Source: QHXQ01 sp036389375
Lineage (GTDB): Bacteria > Acidobacteriota > Blastocatellia > Pyrinomonadales > Pyrinomonadaceae
Assembly: GCA_036389375.1 (NCBI GenBank)
Contig: DASVQA010000076.1
Span: 11,709-75,708 of the forward strand
Length of the DNA: 64,000 nucleotides
Reading direction: 5' to 3'
Below, one piece after another: positions 33,622-43,849 of the stretch. Positions within the stretch are counted from its first letter, which is position 1; every line of letters starts with the position of its first letter. The position numbers and the translations under genes were made by a program. The notes below the pieces were generated by a model. It was given only the letters and a program-made list of their open reading frames with translations. It ran no database searches and was not told where the DNA came from.

Positions 33622-36450
33622 TCAGAATAGTTCGTCTGAGCGCACCGGCTCGCGCAGGATGAGTTCCGCCGCGCGGCGTGCGACTTCGGCCGCCTGCGGG
33701 TGCGTCGTGCCCAGCCCGGCGATCTGCAAGAGCGATTCGCCGGTGCGCGAGAGCAGGCGGAAGAGGTCGCCCTCTTCGGCGCGCGTCTCGTGGACGAGCG
33801 TGCTCCACGTCGCCCCTTGCGTCCAACGCGCGGCGGTCGCGGCGGCCGAGAAGTTCAACCCCTCGACCGGCTCGATCTCGTGTCGCCATTCGACGCTCGC
33901 CACGTCGTAAGCCGTCTGCTCAAACTTCGCAAGCGCGACGACGATCTGATCGTCTAAGGCCAACTGACCATAATCGCGGTCAGGATCGGCGGCGAGCGCG
34001 GCGACGAGCGCGGCGGCGCGTGGCGGATCAAGTTGCGCGAAGAGGCCGCGCGTGATGGCTTCGCCGACGAGGAGCGGGCGGTCTAACCGCAGGTCGGCGA
34101 GCCAGCGCCCGCGTTCGGTGACGCGCTCTGCTGTGTAATCGAGATAGCCGAAATGATCGAGCACGCGCGCGCGCCGCTCGAACGGTTGCCAGACCTCCGC
34201 GAGCAACGCTTCGATGCGGCGCTCCATGCGGCGGAAGTTCGCGGCGTCAGGCATCGTCGTCCACAAGGTCTGCTCGCAGAGCGCGCGCGCCGCTTCGTCC
34301 GTCTCGATGGAGAGGTCTGTGCTGAGCAGCCTGTCCACTAGGCTGTCAATCAACGCGGCGGCTTCGTCCACGTCGGCGCGTGCTTCGCGCAGGCGCGGCT
34401 CGCGCAGCGCGACGGCGCGGCCCGCCCGCACGTCGGCAAACGCCGCGTCGCGCGCGTTCTCCGTGAGCGGGTAAATCTCTTCATAGACGCGCCCCACGCG
34501 TTCGAGCGCGAGCGTGGCGCGGCGGCCGTCCTCGCGCACGCCGCCCAGACTGCCCTCGCGCCGTTCCATGACGAAGACCAGACGCTTGCCGCTGCGCCCG
34601 ATGCCGACGACGCGCCCGGGCACAACCGCCTTGTCGAGCCAGCCGAGATAGACTTCGGCGCGCGTCTGCGGCGCGTCGCCGTAGAGCCGTTCGCGCGCGC
34701 TCATCAGGCGCTCGAAGCCGAGCGCGACGGCGAGCGGCCACTGGCAGCCGGTCGTCCGCAACGTCTGTTCAATCCGTAGCCCGCACTCGTCGCGCTCGCG
34801 CTCAAGGCGCGTGACGCGCTCGACCGTCTCACGATAGGCAAAGCTGCGCGCGGCGATCTCGCGCACGTGCGCGAAGCCGCCGTAAGCGTCGAGCAGATTC
34901 AGGAGCGTCGTGTAGGTTGCGCGAAACTGGCTCTCAAGCGGATCGGGCGGCGCTTGCAGGAGCGCGGCGAGCGTGCGCGGGTCTTGATGCAAGCCGGGCG
35001 CGGCGACGACGAAGCCGACGTTGTCGCGGCTGCGGCGACCTGCGCGCCCCGTCATCTGTTGCAACTCGGAGGCCGACAAAGGCCGCCAGCCGTGCCCCGT
35101 GCGCGCGTCCATGTTGCTTAAGACGACCGTGCGCGCGGGGAAGTCCACGCCCGCCGCGACGGTCGCCGTCGCAAAGATGGCGTCGAGCAGACCGGCGCTC
35201 ATCAACTTTTCAATAGCGAGCTTCCAGGCGGGCAAGTGACCGGCGTGGTGCGCCGCGACGCCGCCGCGCACGACCGTCTGCCAGTGCCTGTGCTTGCGCA
35301 CCTCGGCGTGCGTCTCTGCGAACTCGCTGAGAAACGCGAGTCGTGCGGCGCGGCGTTCGTTGTCACGCGCCGGGCGGGGCAAACCGTGCGCGGCTTCCAC
35401 GGCCGCTTCGTCGCAGCGCCGCCGCGTGGGCAGAAAGACGATGGCGGGCAGCAGATCGTAAGCACCGAGCGCGGCGAGCAGGCTGGCGGGCGGCATCTCC
35501 GGCATGTGCATCTTCGTCAGCCCGCGCGGCTCACGCCGCGCGCCGCTCCAACGCGCACCTTGTCGTTGCGCGTGCGCTTGTTCGAGAAACTGCGCGAGTT
35601 CAGGATTGAAACGGCCGTGCTCATCAAAGAGCGCGGCGAGTTGGCCGTCCGGGTAGAGAAAGGCCGCGCGCAAGGGGACGGGGCGCGCGCCCGGTCGCCC
35701 GACGACGCCGCAACGCACGCCGCGCACCTCCGCGATCCACGCGGCGAACTCGGCCGCATTGCCGACCGTCGCGGACAAGAGCAGCAGACGCACGCGCGGC
35801 GGCGTCAAGATGATCGCCTCTTCCCAGACGTGCCCGCGCTCCTCGTCAGCCAGATAGTGCGCCTCGTCCATCACGACGAGGTCGGCGCGCAGTTCGCGCC
35901 CCTCGCGCAGCGCGTCGAAGAGTTGATTGCGATAGACCTCGGTTGTGCCGACGACGAGCGCCGCGTCCGCGTTCTCCTTGCGGTCGCCCGTGAGTATGCC
36001 GACCGACGTGCGGCCAAAGGCTTCGGCAAACTCCTGATACTTCGAGTTGGTCAACGCCTTCAAAGGGCTGGTGTACCAGACGCGCCGACCGGCGGCGAGC
36101 AGCCGCCTGATCTCTTCGCGCGCGATCCAGGTCTTCCCGCTGCCGGTCGGCGCGGTCACAAGCACGTCCTCGTGTTCCACGGCCGCGAGTGCTTCGAGTT
36201 GGAACGGATCAGGCTTGAACGGCGCGGGCGGCGGCGTGCCGATGCCTTCGAGCAGACGACGCACGGGGCGTGCGCGCAGCGCGCGCGCGGCCGTGGCGCT
36301 GACCGAGCCGGTTTCGGCGTGCGCCGGTTTCGCGCCCGCCTCACGCCCGCGCCCGCCATCATTTCGGCGTGCTCCGTCATGTCCCTGCTCGGCGTGCCGT
36401 CTGCGCCGCGCGGGGCTGCGCTGGCGTCCCGTTCCGCGAAAGCGTGCCAT
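33622..36450 (-). CDS. Ski2/HelY-like DEAH-box helicase
   Basis: The 942-residue protein opens with a basic, low-complexity tail of about 60 residues. Then come the superfamily 2 motifs: APTGSGKT (Walker A), TSPLKALTNSKY (Ia), MDEAHYL (DEAH box), LLSATVGN (III) and QMTGRAGRRSRD (VI). Spacing and motif VI match the Ski2/Mtr4/HelY group, ATP-dependent RNA helicases that work with the exosome in eukaryotes; bacterial HelY is little studied. The C-terminal third is helical and Arg-rich, compatible with a DSHCT-like domain. The gene is divergent from the TonB-like gene. Confidence 0.85.
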   Translation of the reverse strand: MARFRGTGRQRSPARRRRHAEQGHDGARRNDGGRGREAGAKPAHAETGSVSATAARALRARPVRRLLEGIGTPPPAPFKPDPFQLEALAAVEHEDVLVTAPTGSGKTWIAREEIRRLLAAGRRVWYTSPLKALTNSKYQEFAEAFGRTSVGILTGDRKENADAALVVGTTEVYRNQLFDALREGRELRADLVVMDEAHYLADEERGHVWEEAIILTPPRVRLLLLSATVGNAAEFAAWIAEVRGVRCGVVGRPGARPVPLRAAFLYPDGQLAALFDEHGRFNPELAQFLEQAHAQRQGARWSGARREPRGLTKMHMPEMPPASLLAALGAYDLLPAIVFLPTRRRCDEAAVEAAHGLPRPARDNERRAARLAFLSEFAETHAEVRKHRHWQTVVRGGVAAHHAGHLPAWKLAIEKLMSAGLLDAIFATATVAAGVDFPARTVVLSNMDARTGHGWRPLSASELQQMTGRAGRRSRDNVGFVVAAPGLHQDPRTLAALLQAPPDPLESQFRATYTTLLNLLDAYGGFAHVREIAARSFAYRETVERVTRLERERDECGLRIEQTLRTTGCQWPLAVALGFERLMSARERLYGDAPQTRAEVYLGWLDKAVVPGRVVGIGRSGKRLVFVMERREGSLGGVREDGRRATLALERVGRVYEEIYPLTENARDAAFADVRAGRAVALREPRLREARADVDEAAALIDSLVDRLLSTDLSIETDEAARALCEQTLWTTMPDAANFRRMERRIEALLAEVWQPFERRARVLDHFGYLDYTAERVTERGRWLADLRLDRPLLVGEAITRGLFAQLDPPRAAALVAALAADPDRDYGQLALDDQIVVALAKFEQTAYDVASVEWRHEIEPVEGLNFSAAATAARWTQGATWSTLVHETRAEEGDLFRLLSRTGESLLQIAGLGTTHPQAAEVARRAAELILREPVRSDELF

Positions 36451-36613
36451 GATGCGGGATTCTAACGCAGGGGCATTGTGAAACGGTCACGGCCGGTGGT
36501 AAGTTTGTGCCTCCCCCGTCGCAACGTTCGGCTAGGCTGGCACGTCTAATACAGGTGCGGTGTGCGCCCGTAAGTTTTCGTGCCGCCCGCTTCAGCGCCC
36601 AAGTTTGCACGTT

Positions 36614-37702
36614 ATGGCAGAACTGTTCGCCGACCTAGACCTAGACCGCCGCGCGCCGCGCGGGGCACGCATGCTGCGCACTATCACCGGCTCGCTCGTG
36701 GTGCATACGATCTTCGTCCTGTGCCTCGTCTACGTGCCGGCCGTGCGCGACACGTTCCAACTCGCCAGCACGCTCTCCGGCATCAGATTCGTGGATGAGG
36801 CTTACGACCGGACGGAAGTAGGCGAGCGCGCGGTGATGATTAAGGCCGACGACAAACTCTACTATCCGGCGGGCTACTTCGAGCAGACCAACGCCGCTGC
36901 GCCCTTAGCGCCGCCACCGGCCGAGCCGCAGTTCGTCGCCGCCGTCCGACCACCAAAGCCGACGCCGACGCCGACGCCCGTGCCGACGCCCGCGCCGTCC
37001 GCATCGCCGTCGCCATCGCCTGCGTCGTCGCCGGAGGTCGCGCAGAACGGGGCGGCCAAGCCGGGCGCGTCGCCGGCTGCGTCGCCAAACGCGTCGCCCT
37101 CGCCAGTCGAGCCGCAGACGGCGGAAGAGGCCGAGCGTGCCTTGCAGGCCAACAGTCAGCCGAAGTTTCCGCCGATCAACGCGCGCCCCTTCACCGATCT
37201 GCTGCAAAAAGGGCAGCAGATGAAAGCGGCGGGCGAGATCGATCTCAACGGCACGTTGGAGTTGACGGTCGAAGCCGACCGCCACGCCGATGGCACGCTA
37301 GGGAACATCGAGATCACCGGCGGCTCGGTCAGCAACGCCAAGCTGAAAGAACTGGCCAAAGCGTTCATCGCGGCCTTGAGCGAGAGCAAGGCGCTCGCCG
37401 CGCTCGTCGATACAGAGCACCTGCGGATGCAGCTCAAGCTGGACGACAAAGAGGTGGACGTGCGGATCGTGACCGAGATGGAATCGGCCGATCTGGCCGC
37501 CAAGCGCGCGAACGGCTATCGCGGCGCGATCATGCTCGGCGCGTTCGCCAAGAAGGGCAAGGACGAAGAAGCCATCTTCAAGAATCTGCGCGTCACAGTC
37601 AACGATAAACAGGTCGGGCTGACGCTTAACATGCCGCGCCAAGCGGCGGGCGATCTTTTGTCCAAGCTGACAAAAAAAACTGAACCCGGCCCGACCAGCT
37701 AG
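36614..37702 (+). CDS. TonB-like membrane protein with Pro/Thr-rich linker
   Basis: The 362-residue product has a short cytosolic start, one membrane helix (TGSLVVHTIFVLCLVYV), a long Pro/Thr/Ala linker (about 115-180) and a C-terminal domain without an obvious TonB C-terminal YP motif. It may be a TonB/TolA-like energy transducer or a periplasm-spanning adaptor. The ATG at 36614 is chosen over an open extension to 36560. The 12-bp hairpin at its end overlaps the last codons and the stop. Confidence 0.6.
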   Translation: MAELFADLDLDRRAPRGARMLRTITGSLVVHTIFVLCLVYVPAVRDTFQLASTLSGIRFVDEAYDRTEVGERAVMIKADDKLYYPAGYFEQTNAAAPLAPPPAEPQFVAAVRPPKPTPTPTPVPTPAPSASPSPSPASSPEVAQNGAAKPGASPAASPNASPSPVEPQTAEEAERALQANSQPKFPPINARPFTDLLQKGQQMKAAGEIDLNGTLELTVEADRHADGTLGNIEITGGSVSNAKLKELAKAFIAALSESKALAALVDTEHLRMQLKLDDKEVDVRIVTEMESADLAAKRANGYRGAIMLGAFAKKGKDEEAIFKNLRVTVNDKQVGLTLNMPRQAAGDLLSKLTKKTEPGPTS

Positions 37703-37724
37703 CGCGCTTCTGGCTGGTCGGGCC
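37688..37724 (+). terminator. hairpin overlapping the gene end
   Basis: GGCCCGACCAGC (37688-37699) pairs perfectly with GCTGGTCGGGCC (37713-37724). The stop codon is at 37700-37702, inside the loop region. A CTCTGTTAAAAT tail follows rather than a clean T run. Confidence 0.6.
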
Positions 37725-37733
37725 CGCTCTGTT

Positions 37734-37748
37734 AAAATCTGACCGATG
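37734..37748 (+). promoter_or_regulatory. possible leaderless promoter -10 box
   Basis: TAAAAT ends 6 bp before the ATG at 37746, the spacing at which transcription would begin at the start codon. No ribosome site precedes that ATG, so the transcript may be leaderless. The -35 region is not clear. Confidence 0.35.
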
Positions 37749-38132
37749 TCCGAGCAGACTTCAGGACAAATCGCACGTCTGACGCAGCCGACCGCACGGC
37801 AGCAGGTCTTGCTGCACGCCGTCGTCGGCTCGCTCGTGCTGTGCGCCGTGCTCGTGCCGCCGGTCTTACAACCCGGCGTGCTCGCGGCACAGGAGCAGAG
37901 CGCCGTGCGCCCTACCGCCGCCGGCCGGCGAGTCCAGCGCATCACCCCGCAGCCTGCGTGCGGCGATCAGCATTTGCGCGCTTTTCTGCGCGCCTCGACC
38001 AAGCAGCAGGCGCGCCTTGCGGTCTTGAATAACATGACCGCTTCGGCCAACGGTAAGCGTCTGGCCCTGCGGCTTGAAATGTCGCGCGAGCGGGCCGGCA
38101 ACCTGCAACGACAACACCTTTCGATCCCTTAA
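37746..38132 (+). CDS. small signal-bearing protein upstream of secA
   Basis: The 128-residue product has a hydrophobic segment at about 21-48 (LLHAVVGSLVLCAVLVPPVL) with a cleavage-like VLAAQ, then a basic tail (about 60-128) ending in RERAGNLQRQHLSIP before the stop. There is no known domain. The gene ends 166 bp before secA on the same strand. A short exported ORF in front of secA recalls the secM-secA arrangement, but no SecM arrest sequence is seen; the parallel is positional only. It may also be an ordinary small exported protein. Confidence 0.45.
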   Translation: MSEQTSGQIARLTQPTARQQVLLHAVVGSLVLCAVLVPPVLQPGVLAAQEQSAVRPTAAGRRVQRITPQPACGDQHLRAFLRASTKQQARLAVLNNMTASANGKRLALRLEMSRERAGNLQRQHLSIP

Positions 38133-38298
38133 CAACACGCCCGGACGAGCGTCCCGCACGCGCTCAGCGGTTCGCTTGCTCCACCATCCGTCGCTCACTT
38201 ACAATCGCACGCTGCGCTCCTACGCGCAGACGCGCGCTATGGCGGCTATGAGTTTTCAGTCCGCCGCGCTTCGGTTTTGCAGGGAAGGTGTTTAGGTT

Positions 38299-41073
38299 AT
38301 GGGCATAGATAAATTTCTGACTAAGGTTTTCGGCAGCAGCAATCAGCGTTATCTGAAGGCGCTGCAACCGACCATCGAGCGCATCAACGAGCTTGAGGCG
38401 CAGGTCAAGCCGCTCTCGGACGATCAGATGCGAGCGCGCATCAACGAGTTTCGCGCGCAGATCGCGCAAGCCGTCGCCGCCGCCGGCGACAAGGAAGAAC
38501 GCAGACGGCGCGAGCAGGACGTGCTTGAAGAGATACTGCCGGAAGTCTTCGCGCTCGTGCGTGAGGCGTCCGTGCGCGCCACCGGCATGCGCCATTTCGA
38601 CGTGCAACTCATCGGCGGCATCGCGCTCCATCAGGGCAAGATTGCCGAGATGCGGACGGGCGAAGGCAAGACGCTCGTGGCGACGCTGCCCGCCTCGCTC
38701 AATGCTTTGACGGGGCGCGGCGTCCACGTCGTTACCGTCAACGACTATCTGGCGGCGCGCGACGCCGACTGGATGGGGCGCATCTACAAGTTTCTCGGTC
38801 TCACCGTCGGCGTCATCCAGAATGACATGGACGACTGGGCGCGCAAAGACGCCTACGCCGCCGACATCACCTATGGCACGAACAACGAGTTCGGCTTCGA
38901 CTATCTGCGCGACAACATGAAGTTCGACCTCGCCACCTGCGTCCAGCACGGGCATTACTTCGCCATCGTGGACGAGGTTGATTCAATCCTGATTGACGAG
39001 GCGCGCACGCCGCTCATCATCTCCGGCCCGTCCGACGAAGCGACCGACAAGTATTTCAAAGCCGACGCGATCATCCCGATGCTCAAACGCGGGCAGGAGA
39101 TCGAAGAGTCGCCCGGCCACAAGAAGGTCACGGGCGATTACGTCGTGGACGAGAAGCAGCACACGGCCGTGCTGACGGAAGAGGGCGTGGACAAGGCCGA
39201 GCGGCTCTTAGGCGTCGGCAATCTCTACGACCCGTCGAATATGGAGATGCTCCACTGCGTCGAACAGGCTTTGAAGGCGCACACGCTCTACCGACTCGAT
39301 CATCAATACATCGTGCGCGACGGCGAAGTGATCATCGTGGACGAGTTCACGGGGCGCACGATGCCGGGTCGGCGCTGGTCGGATGGTCTGCATCAAGCGG
39401 TCGAAGCGAAAGAGGGCGTGAAGATAGAGCGCGAGAACCAGACGCTCGCCACCATCACGCTGCAAAACTATTTCCGGCTCTACCAGAAACTAGCCGGCAT
39501 GACCGGCACGGCCGCGACCGAAGAGGCGGAGTTCGACTCGACCTACAAACTGCAAGTCGCCATCATCCCGACGCACCGGCCGATGGTGCGCGTGGACAAC
39601 CCCGATATGATCTTCCGCACGCTGCCGGAAAAGTGGGACGCGGTGATTGACGAGATCAAAGAGTGTTACGAGAAGGGGCAACCCACGCTCGTCGGCACGG
39701 TGTCGGTTGAAAACTCGGAATTGATCGCGCGCAAACTGCAACGCGCGAACGTGCCGCACAACGTCCTCAATGCGAAGTATCACGAGCGCGAGGCCGAGAT
39801 CGTCGCGCAGGCGGGGCGCAAGGGCACGGTCACGATTGCGACCAATATGGCGGGGCGTGGCACGGACATCCTCTTGGGTGGCAATCCTGAGTTCATGGCG
39901 CGCGAGTTTCTGAAGCAGGCCGAGATCGACCCGGACGAAGCGACGCCCGAACAGTTTGAAGAGGCTTTAGAGCGCGCCAAGCGTATCGTCGAAGCGGAGC
40001 ATAAAGAGGTGGTCGCGGCCGGCGGCTTGCACATCATCGGCACGGAGCGGCACGAATCGCGCCGCATTGATAATCAGTTGCGCGGGCGTGCCGGTCGGCA
40101 GGGCGACCCCGGCTCGTCGCGTTTCTTTCTCTCGCTCGAAGACGATCTGATGCGTATCTTCGCGGGCGACAAGGTCAAGGCGTTGATGCAGCGGCTGGGG
40201 ATGGAGCAGGGCGTCGCCATCGAGTCCAAGATGGTGTCGAAGCGCATCGAGGCGGCGCAGAAATCGGTCGAAGGGCGCAACTTCGAGACGCGCAAACACC
40301 TGCTGCAATACGACGACGTGATGAACCGGCAGCGCGAGACGATCTACGGGCTGCGCCGCCAGTTGATGGAAGAACCCGATCAGCGCGAGTTCCTGCTCGG
40401 CGACACGGGCGTGGCGCACGATCTGCTGGCCGACCTGACCGGACAATACCTGAACGCGCAAGCCGCGCCGGACGACTGGGACGTGGAGAACTACAAAATC
40501 CAGCTTCAGTCCGTCTTCGCTTTCGACGCGGACGCCGAAGGGCTGAACTTCGACAACGCGACGGCGGGCGAGCTACAGGAGACGATCTGGCAGAAGCTGA
40601 AAGAGAAGTACGCCGAGAAAGAGGCGCAGGTTGGCGCAGAAGCGATGCGGACTTACGAGCGCATCATCATGCTCAACATCATCGATGCGCAATGGAAAGA
40701 TCACCTGCTCGCGCTCGACCACTTAAAGCAGGGCATAGGTCTCGTCGGCTACGGGCAGAAAGACCCACTCGTCGAATACAAAAAGGAGAGCTTCGATCTG
40801 TTCCAAGCGATGCTCGACCGCATTGACACGTTCACCATTCGCTCGCTCTTTAACCTGCAAGTCGTCGCCGAGCAAGCGCCCGAACAACTGCAACAGCGCC
40901 GCCGCAGCCGCCCGACCTCGATGACCTTTACGGGCCCCAATCAGGGCGCAGCCGCCGCCGGGGAAGAGGCGGCGCGCACCAAGACCGTCACGCGCGATCA
41001 GCCAAAGGTCGGGCGCAACGAGCCGTGCCCGTGCGGGTCGGGCAAGAAGTTCAAGAAGTGTTGCGGCGCATAA
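38299..41073 (+). CDS. secA: preprotein translocase ATPase SecA
   Basis: The 924-residue protein has the expected SecA order: [15 protein letters not shown] (Walker A, near residue 118), [16 protein letters not shown] (Walker B), the preprotein-crosslinking domain, [17 protein letters not shown] in NBD2, a helical scaffold with the two-helix finger, and the C-terminal zinc motif [13 protein letters not shown]. It powers export through SecYEG. The ATG at 38299 follows GGGAAGG at 10 bp. The small ORF before it and the TonB-like gene after it are on the same strand. Confidence 0.97.
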   Translation: MGIDKFLTKVFGSSNQRYLKALQPTIERINELEAQVKPLSDDQMRARINEFRAQIAQAVAAAGDKEERRRREQDVLEEILPEVFALVREASVRATGMRHFDVQLIGGIALHQGKIAEMRTGEGKTLVATLPASLNALTGRGVHVVTVNDYLAARDADWMGRIYKFLGLTVGVIQNDMDDWARKDAYAADITYGTNNEFGFDYLRDNMKFDLATCVQHGHYFAIVDEVDSILIDEARTPLIISGPSDEATDKYFKADAIIPMLKRGQEIEESPGHKKVTGDYVVDEKQHTAVLTEEGVDKAERLLGVGNLYDPSNMEMLHCVEQALKAHTLYRLDHQYIVRDGEVIIVDEFTGRTMPGRRWSDGLHQAVEAKEGVKIERENQTLATITLQNYFRLYQKLAGMTGTAATEEAEFDSTYKLQVAIIPTHRPMVRVDNPDMIFRTLPEKWDAVIDEIKECYEKGQPTLVGTVSVENSELIARKLQRANVPHNVLNAKYHEREAEIVAQAGRKGTVTIATNMAGRGTDILLGGNPEFMAREFLKQAEIDPDEATPEQFEEALERAKRIVEAEHKEVVAAGGLHIIGTERHESRRIDNQLRGRAGRQGDPGSSRFFLSLEDDLMRIFAGDKVKALMQRLGMEQGVAIESKMVSKRIEAAQKSVEGRNFETRKHLLQYDDVMNRQRETIYGLRRQLMEEPDQREFLLGDTGVAHDLLADLTGQYLNAQAAPDDWDVENYKIQLQSVFAFDADAEGLNFDNATAGELQETIWQKLKEKYAEKEAQVGAEAMRTYERIIMLNIIDAQWKDHLLALDHLKQGIGLVGYGQKDPLVEYKKESFDLFQAMLDRIDTFTIRSLFNLQVVAEQAPEQLQQRRRSRPTSMTFTGPNQGAAAAGEEAARTKTVTRDQPKVGRNEPCPCGSGKKFKKCCGA

Positions 41074-41108
41074 AGTCTGTCCGCCGCAACACGCATGGAG
41101 GGTCGTCT

Positions 41109-41954
41109 ATGTTTAAGCCTCACGCGACCAATGCGGCGCAACGCACCGCCCTGCTGTTCCTGTTCGTGTGCCTGTCGCTCGCAGGCACACGGACAACTAT
41201 CTACGCCCAACAATCACCGGCCGTCACTTTAGCCACCACTTCGACGGCCACTGCGCGCGGGCTTGAGCTATACAATCAAGGGAATTTCAAAGAAGCCATC
41301 AACGCGCTGAAGCAGGCCAGCCAGCAGCAGCGCACGGACGCAACCGCTTGGCATTTTCTCGGGCTTGCTTACCAGCAGACGGGCGATCTGAAGAACGCGC
41401 AGAAGGCGTTGGAGACGGCCCTTTACCTGCGTTTCGCGCAGTTCGCGCCCAACTCGTTCGGCGTGGACGGCAAGCAATTCGCTGACCTGAACAAAGATGA
41501 GCGCGCAGTTTTTCTCGCCGAACAGGTGCGCCGTTACCGCGCGGCTCTGCCGACGCTCGAAGCTTATCTTCAGTTGAACCCGCCGGACGCAGCCCTGTGG
41601 CGCGAACAAGCTGAGAGCCTGAAGTTTTATATCGAGCACACGGAAGCAACGGACAGCGAGCCGTATATCGCTACGCTGACGGACGGGTTAACGCGGGCGG
41701 CCATCACCTTCAAGCGGGAGCCGGAGTTCAGCGCAGAGGCCCGCCGGTACAATATCACCGGCGAAGTCACACTACGCATGGTGCTCGCAGCCGACGGCAC
41801 GGTGCAGCACATCCTTGTGGTCAAGCCGCTGCCCTATGGCTTGATCGAACAGTGCATCGAGGCGGCCCGCGCCATGCGCTTCAACCCGGCCATAAAGGAC
41901 GGCCGCCCCGTCGCGCAATACACGTCCGTCACATACCATTTCTACATCTACTGA
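41109..41954 (+). CDS. TPR protein with TonB C-terminal domain
   Basis: The 281-residue protein has a signal segment (FLFVCLSLAGTRTTIYAQQ), a TPR region (about 50-110: GLELYNQGNFKEAINAL, WHFLGLAYQQTGDLKNAQ) and a TonB C-terminal domain (about 210-281: GEVTLRMVLAADGTVQHILV, ARAMRFNPAIKDGRPV, TYHFYIY). It has a strong ribosome site (GGAGGGT) 6 bp before the ATG at 41109. It begins 36 bp after secA. It probably couples or regulates TonB-dependent outer-membrane transport; a true Ton complex (ExbB/ExbD) is not in the window. Confidence 0.85.
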   Translation: MFKPHATNAAQRTALLFLFVCLSLAGTRTTIYAQQSPAVTLATTSTATARGLELYNQGNFKEAINALKQASQQQRTDATAWHFLGLAYQQTGDLKNAQKALETALYLRFAQFAPNSFGVDGKQFADLNKDERAVFLAEQVRRYRAALPTLEAYLQLNPPDAALWREQAESLKFYIEHTEATDSEPYIATLTDGLTRAAITFKREPEFSAEARRYNITGEVTLRMVLAADGTVQHILVVKPLPYGLIEQCIEAARAMRFNPAIKDGRPVAQYTSVTYHFYIY

Positions 41955-42022
41955 CGGCGTGCCCGTGTGCGCCGTGTTAAGAACGCGCAGGTCGCCGGCC
42001 CCCGCGCTGCTGCTTTCACCCT

Positions 42023-43234
42023 TTGAGTACGAACACCACGTCAACTAACCCGGTCGTGCAAGCCATCGTGGCGGGCACAGCGCCGACGGCTGCGCGCCTG
42101 ATGGCCGCGCGCGGCATGTTGCCGCTCGCGCAGACCGAACTGCTGGAAGTGCTTGTCGCGCTCAGCGCCGATAGCGACGAAGGGATCGCGCAGGCGGCCG
42201 GCGAGACGCTCGCCGCGCAAGAGTCGCCCGTGCTCGTCGAGGCCGCCACGGCCGCCGATACGCCGCCCGCCGTGCTTGCGTATCTCGCGCGCCGCGAGCG
42301 GGCCGAGCGCGCCGTCCACGAAGCGGTGGCACTCAATCATCACACGCCCGACGACGCCATCGCCGCGCTCGCCGCCGCGACGCCTGACAGTTCGCTCCTC
42401 GAACTCATCACGATCAACCAGCAGCGCCTCATTCGCGCGCCCGCGATCATTGACGCAGTGCTCGCCAATCCGGCGCGCACACACGAAGCCGAGCGCCGCG
42501 TGCGCGAAGTCCGCCGCGAGTTCTTCGAGAAGGAGCGCGGCGCACAGCAGATCGCCGCCGAGATGCGTGCGCGCGGCGCAAGCGCGGCGGCCGAGTTCTT
42601 CGAGCAAGCCGAGTCGGTCGGCGGCGTCGGCGGGCTGACGGTCGAAGACGCCTGGCTCATCGCCGAGCACATCGAGGTCGCGGACGCAGACATTGACGAC
42701 TCTTGGCTACCGCTCGAACGCTTGGAGGAAATTTTTGCCGAGAGCGATGAGCAGCGCATCGCCAACGCAGAGCGCGTGCTGGCGGAAGCGGCGGCCGAAG
42801 CCAGTGAGGTCGCACCCGAACGCATCTCGCTCATCCGGCGCATCATGCTGATGTCCGTCAAGGATCGCGTGAAGCTGGCGATGAAAGGCGACCGCGAGAC
42901 GCGCGGCATTCTTATCCGCGACTCCAACAAGGTCGTCGCCACCGGCGTCATCAGCAATCCGCGCATCACCGATCAGGAAGTGGAGAACATCGCCTCGATG
43001 CGTACCGTCTCGGACGAAGTCCTGCGGATCATCGGGATGAACCGCGCCTGGACGCGCTCTTATCCCATCATCCATAACCTCGCGCGCAATCCGCGCACGC
43101 CCCTCGCCGTCGCCATCACCATCCTGACCCGCATCCAGACGCGCGACCTTCAACAACTCTCGCAGAATCGCAACGTCTCCGACGCCGTCCGCCGCCAGGC
43201 CCAACGCCTCCTGCACATGCGCGGCGGACGCTGA
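42023..43234 (+). CDS. helical-repeat (HEAT-like) protein, possibly DUF2336-like
   Basis: The 403-residue protein is built of short Ala-rich helices resembling HEAT or leucine-rich variant repeats, densest at about 1-120, with a longer C-terminal repeat block (about 250-400: VKLAMKGDRETRGILI, NLARNPRTPLAVAITIL). No enzyme motif is visible. The start is probably TTG at 42023, since the repeat pattern begins right there; the next ATG is at 42101. It follows the TonB-C gene on the same strand after about 70 bp. Confidence 0.65.
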   Translation: MSTNTTSTNPVVQAIVAGTAPTAARLMAARGMLPLAQTELLEVLVALSADSDEGIAQAAGETLAAQESPVLVEAATAADTPPAVLAYLARRERAERAVHEAVALNHHTPDDAIAALAAATPDSSLLELITINQQRLIRAPAIIDAVLANPARTHEAERRVREVRREFFEKERGAQQIAAEMRARGASAAAEFFEQAESVGGVGGLTVEDAWLIAEHIEVADADIDDSWLPLERLEEIFAESDEQRIANAERVLAEAAAEASEVAPERISLIRRIMLMSVKDRVKLAMKGDRETRGILIRDSNKVVATGVISNPRITDQEVENIASMRTVSDEVLRIIGMNRAWTRSYPIIHNLARNPRTPLAVAITILTRIQTRDLQQLSQNRNVSDAVRRQAQRLLHMRGGR

Positions 43235-43242
43235 AAAGCAGA

Positions 43243-43293
43243 GACGAGTGACGAGCGACGAGTTAAGGAATTTCTGCCTGCTCGTCACTCGTC
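43243..43293. terminator. heptad-based hairpin
   Basis: GACGAGTGACGAG (43243-43255) pairs with CTCGTCACTCGTC (43281-43293). Each arm is a partial repeat of GAGTGAC. It lies between two convergent genes and probably ends transcription from both. Confidence 0.7.
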
Positions 43294-43314
43294 ACTTGGC
43301 ATTCGTCACTGGCC

Positions 43315-43845
43315 TTAAAATATCTGTGAGCCTTTGCGTAGCACCGACCAGGCGACATCGGTGAGGGTGTGGCTGGCCGCGCCCCACCACAGACCGGCCA
43401 GCGCGGCGAGCAGGACGTGCAACGTGCGTCCCTGCATCAGCGCGCCCGCTTCAATCGCGCGCCATGCGCGGAGCACCGCGCTGTAATCGGCCGGCGTGCC
43501 GGCGACGAGTGTGGCGCGCAGGTAGATGGCGGCGCACACGACGAGCGTCAGCATCAGCGCGAAATAGACGACGCGGATCAGCGTGCCGAAGATGATGCCG
43601 TGCGACCAGCGCGAGCGGTGGCGAAAGAGGGCGCGGTACGGCCACCAGAGGAAACGAAACAGACCCCAACGCGTGTACTGCCGCGACAGTATGTCGAGGT
43701 CTGGGCCGAACATCAGTCCACCGAACAGCATCGCGCCCGTCGCCGTCGCCGCCAGCAACACGCTCCCCGTCGCGCCCCACGCCGCCGCGAAGGTCGGCGC
43801 AGCCAGCAACAAAGTGATCGCGTCGTGTGTGCGTCCCGAAGGCAT
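43315..43845 (-). CDS. DUF2227-like metal-binding membrane protein
   Basis: The 176-residue protein starts MPSGRTHD, continues with hydrophobic helices and has GPDLDILSRQYTRWG and HRSRWSHG, the conserved His/Asp positions of DUF2227-type metal-dependent hydrolase-like membrane proteins. Function is unknown. Its upstream region holds the palindromic repeat at 43850. It converges on the HEAT-like gene. Confidence 0.75.
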   Translation of the reverse strand: MPSGRTHDAITLLLAAPTFAAAWGATGSVLLAATATGAMLFGGLMFGPDLDILSRQYTRWGLFRFLWWPYRALFRHRSRWSHGIIFGTLIRVVYFALMLTLVVCAAIYLRATLVAGTPADYSAVLRAWRAIEAGALMQGRTLHVLLAALAGLWWGAASHTLTDVAWSVLRKGSQIF

Positions 43846-43849
43846 AAGA

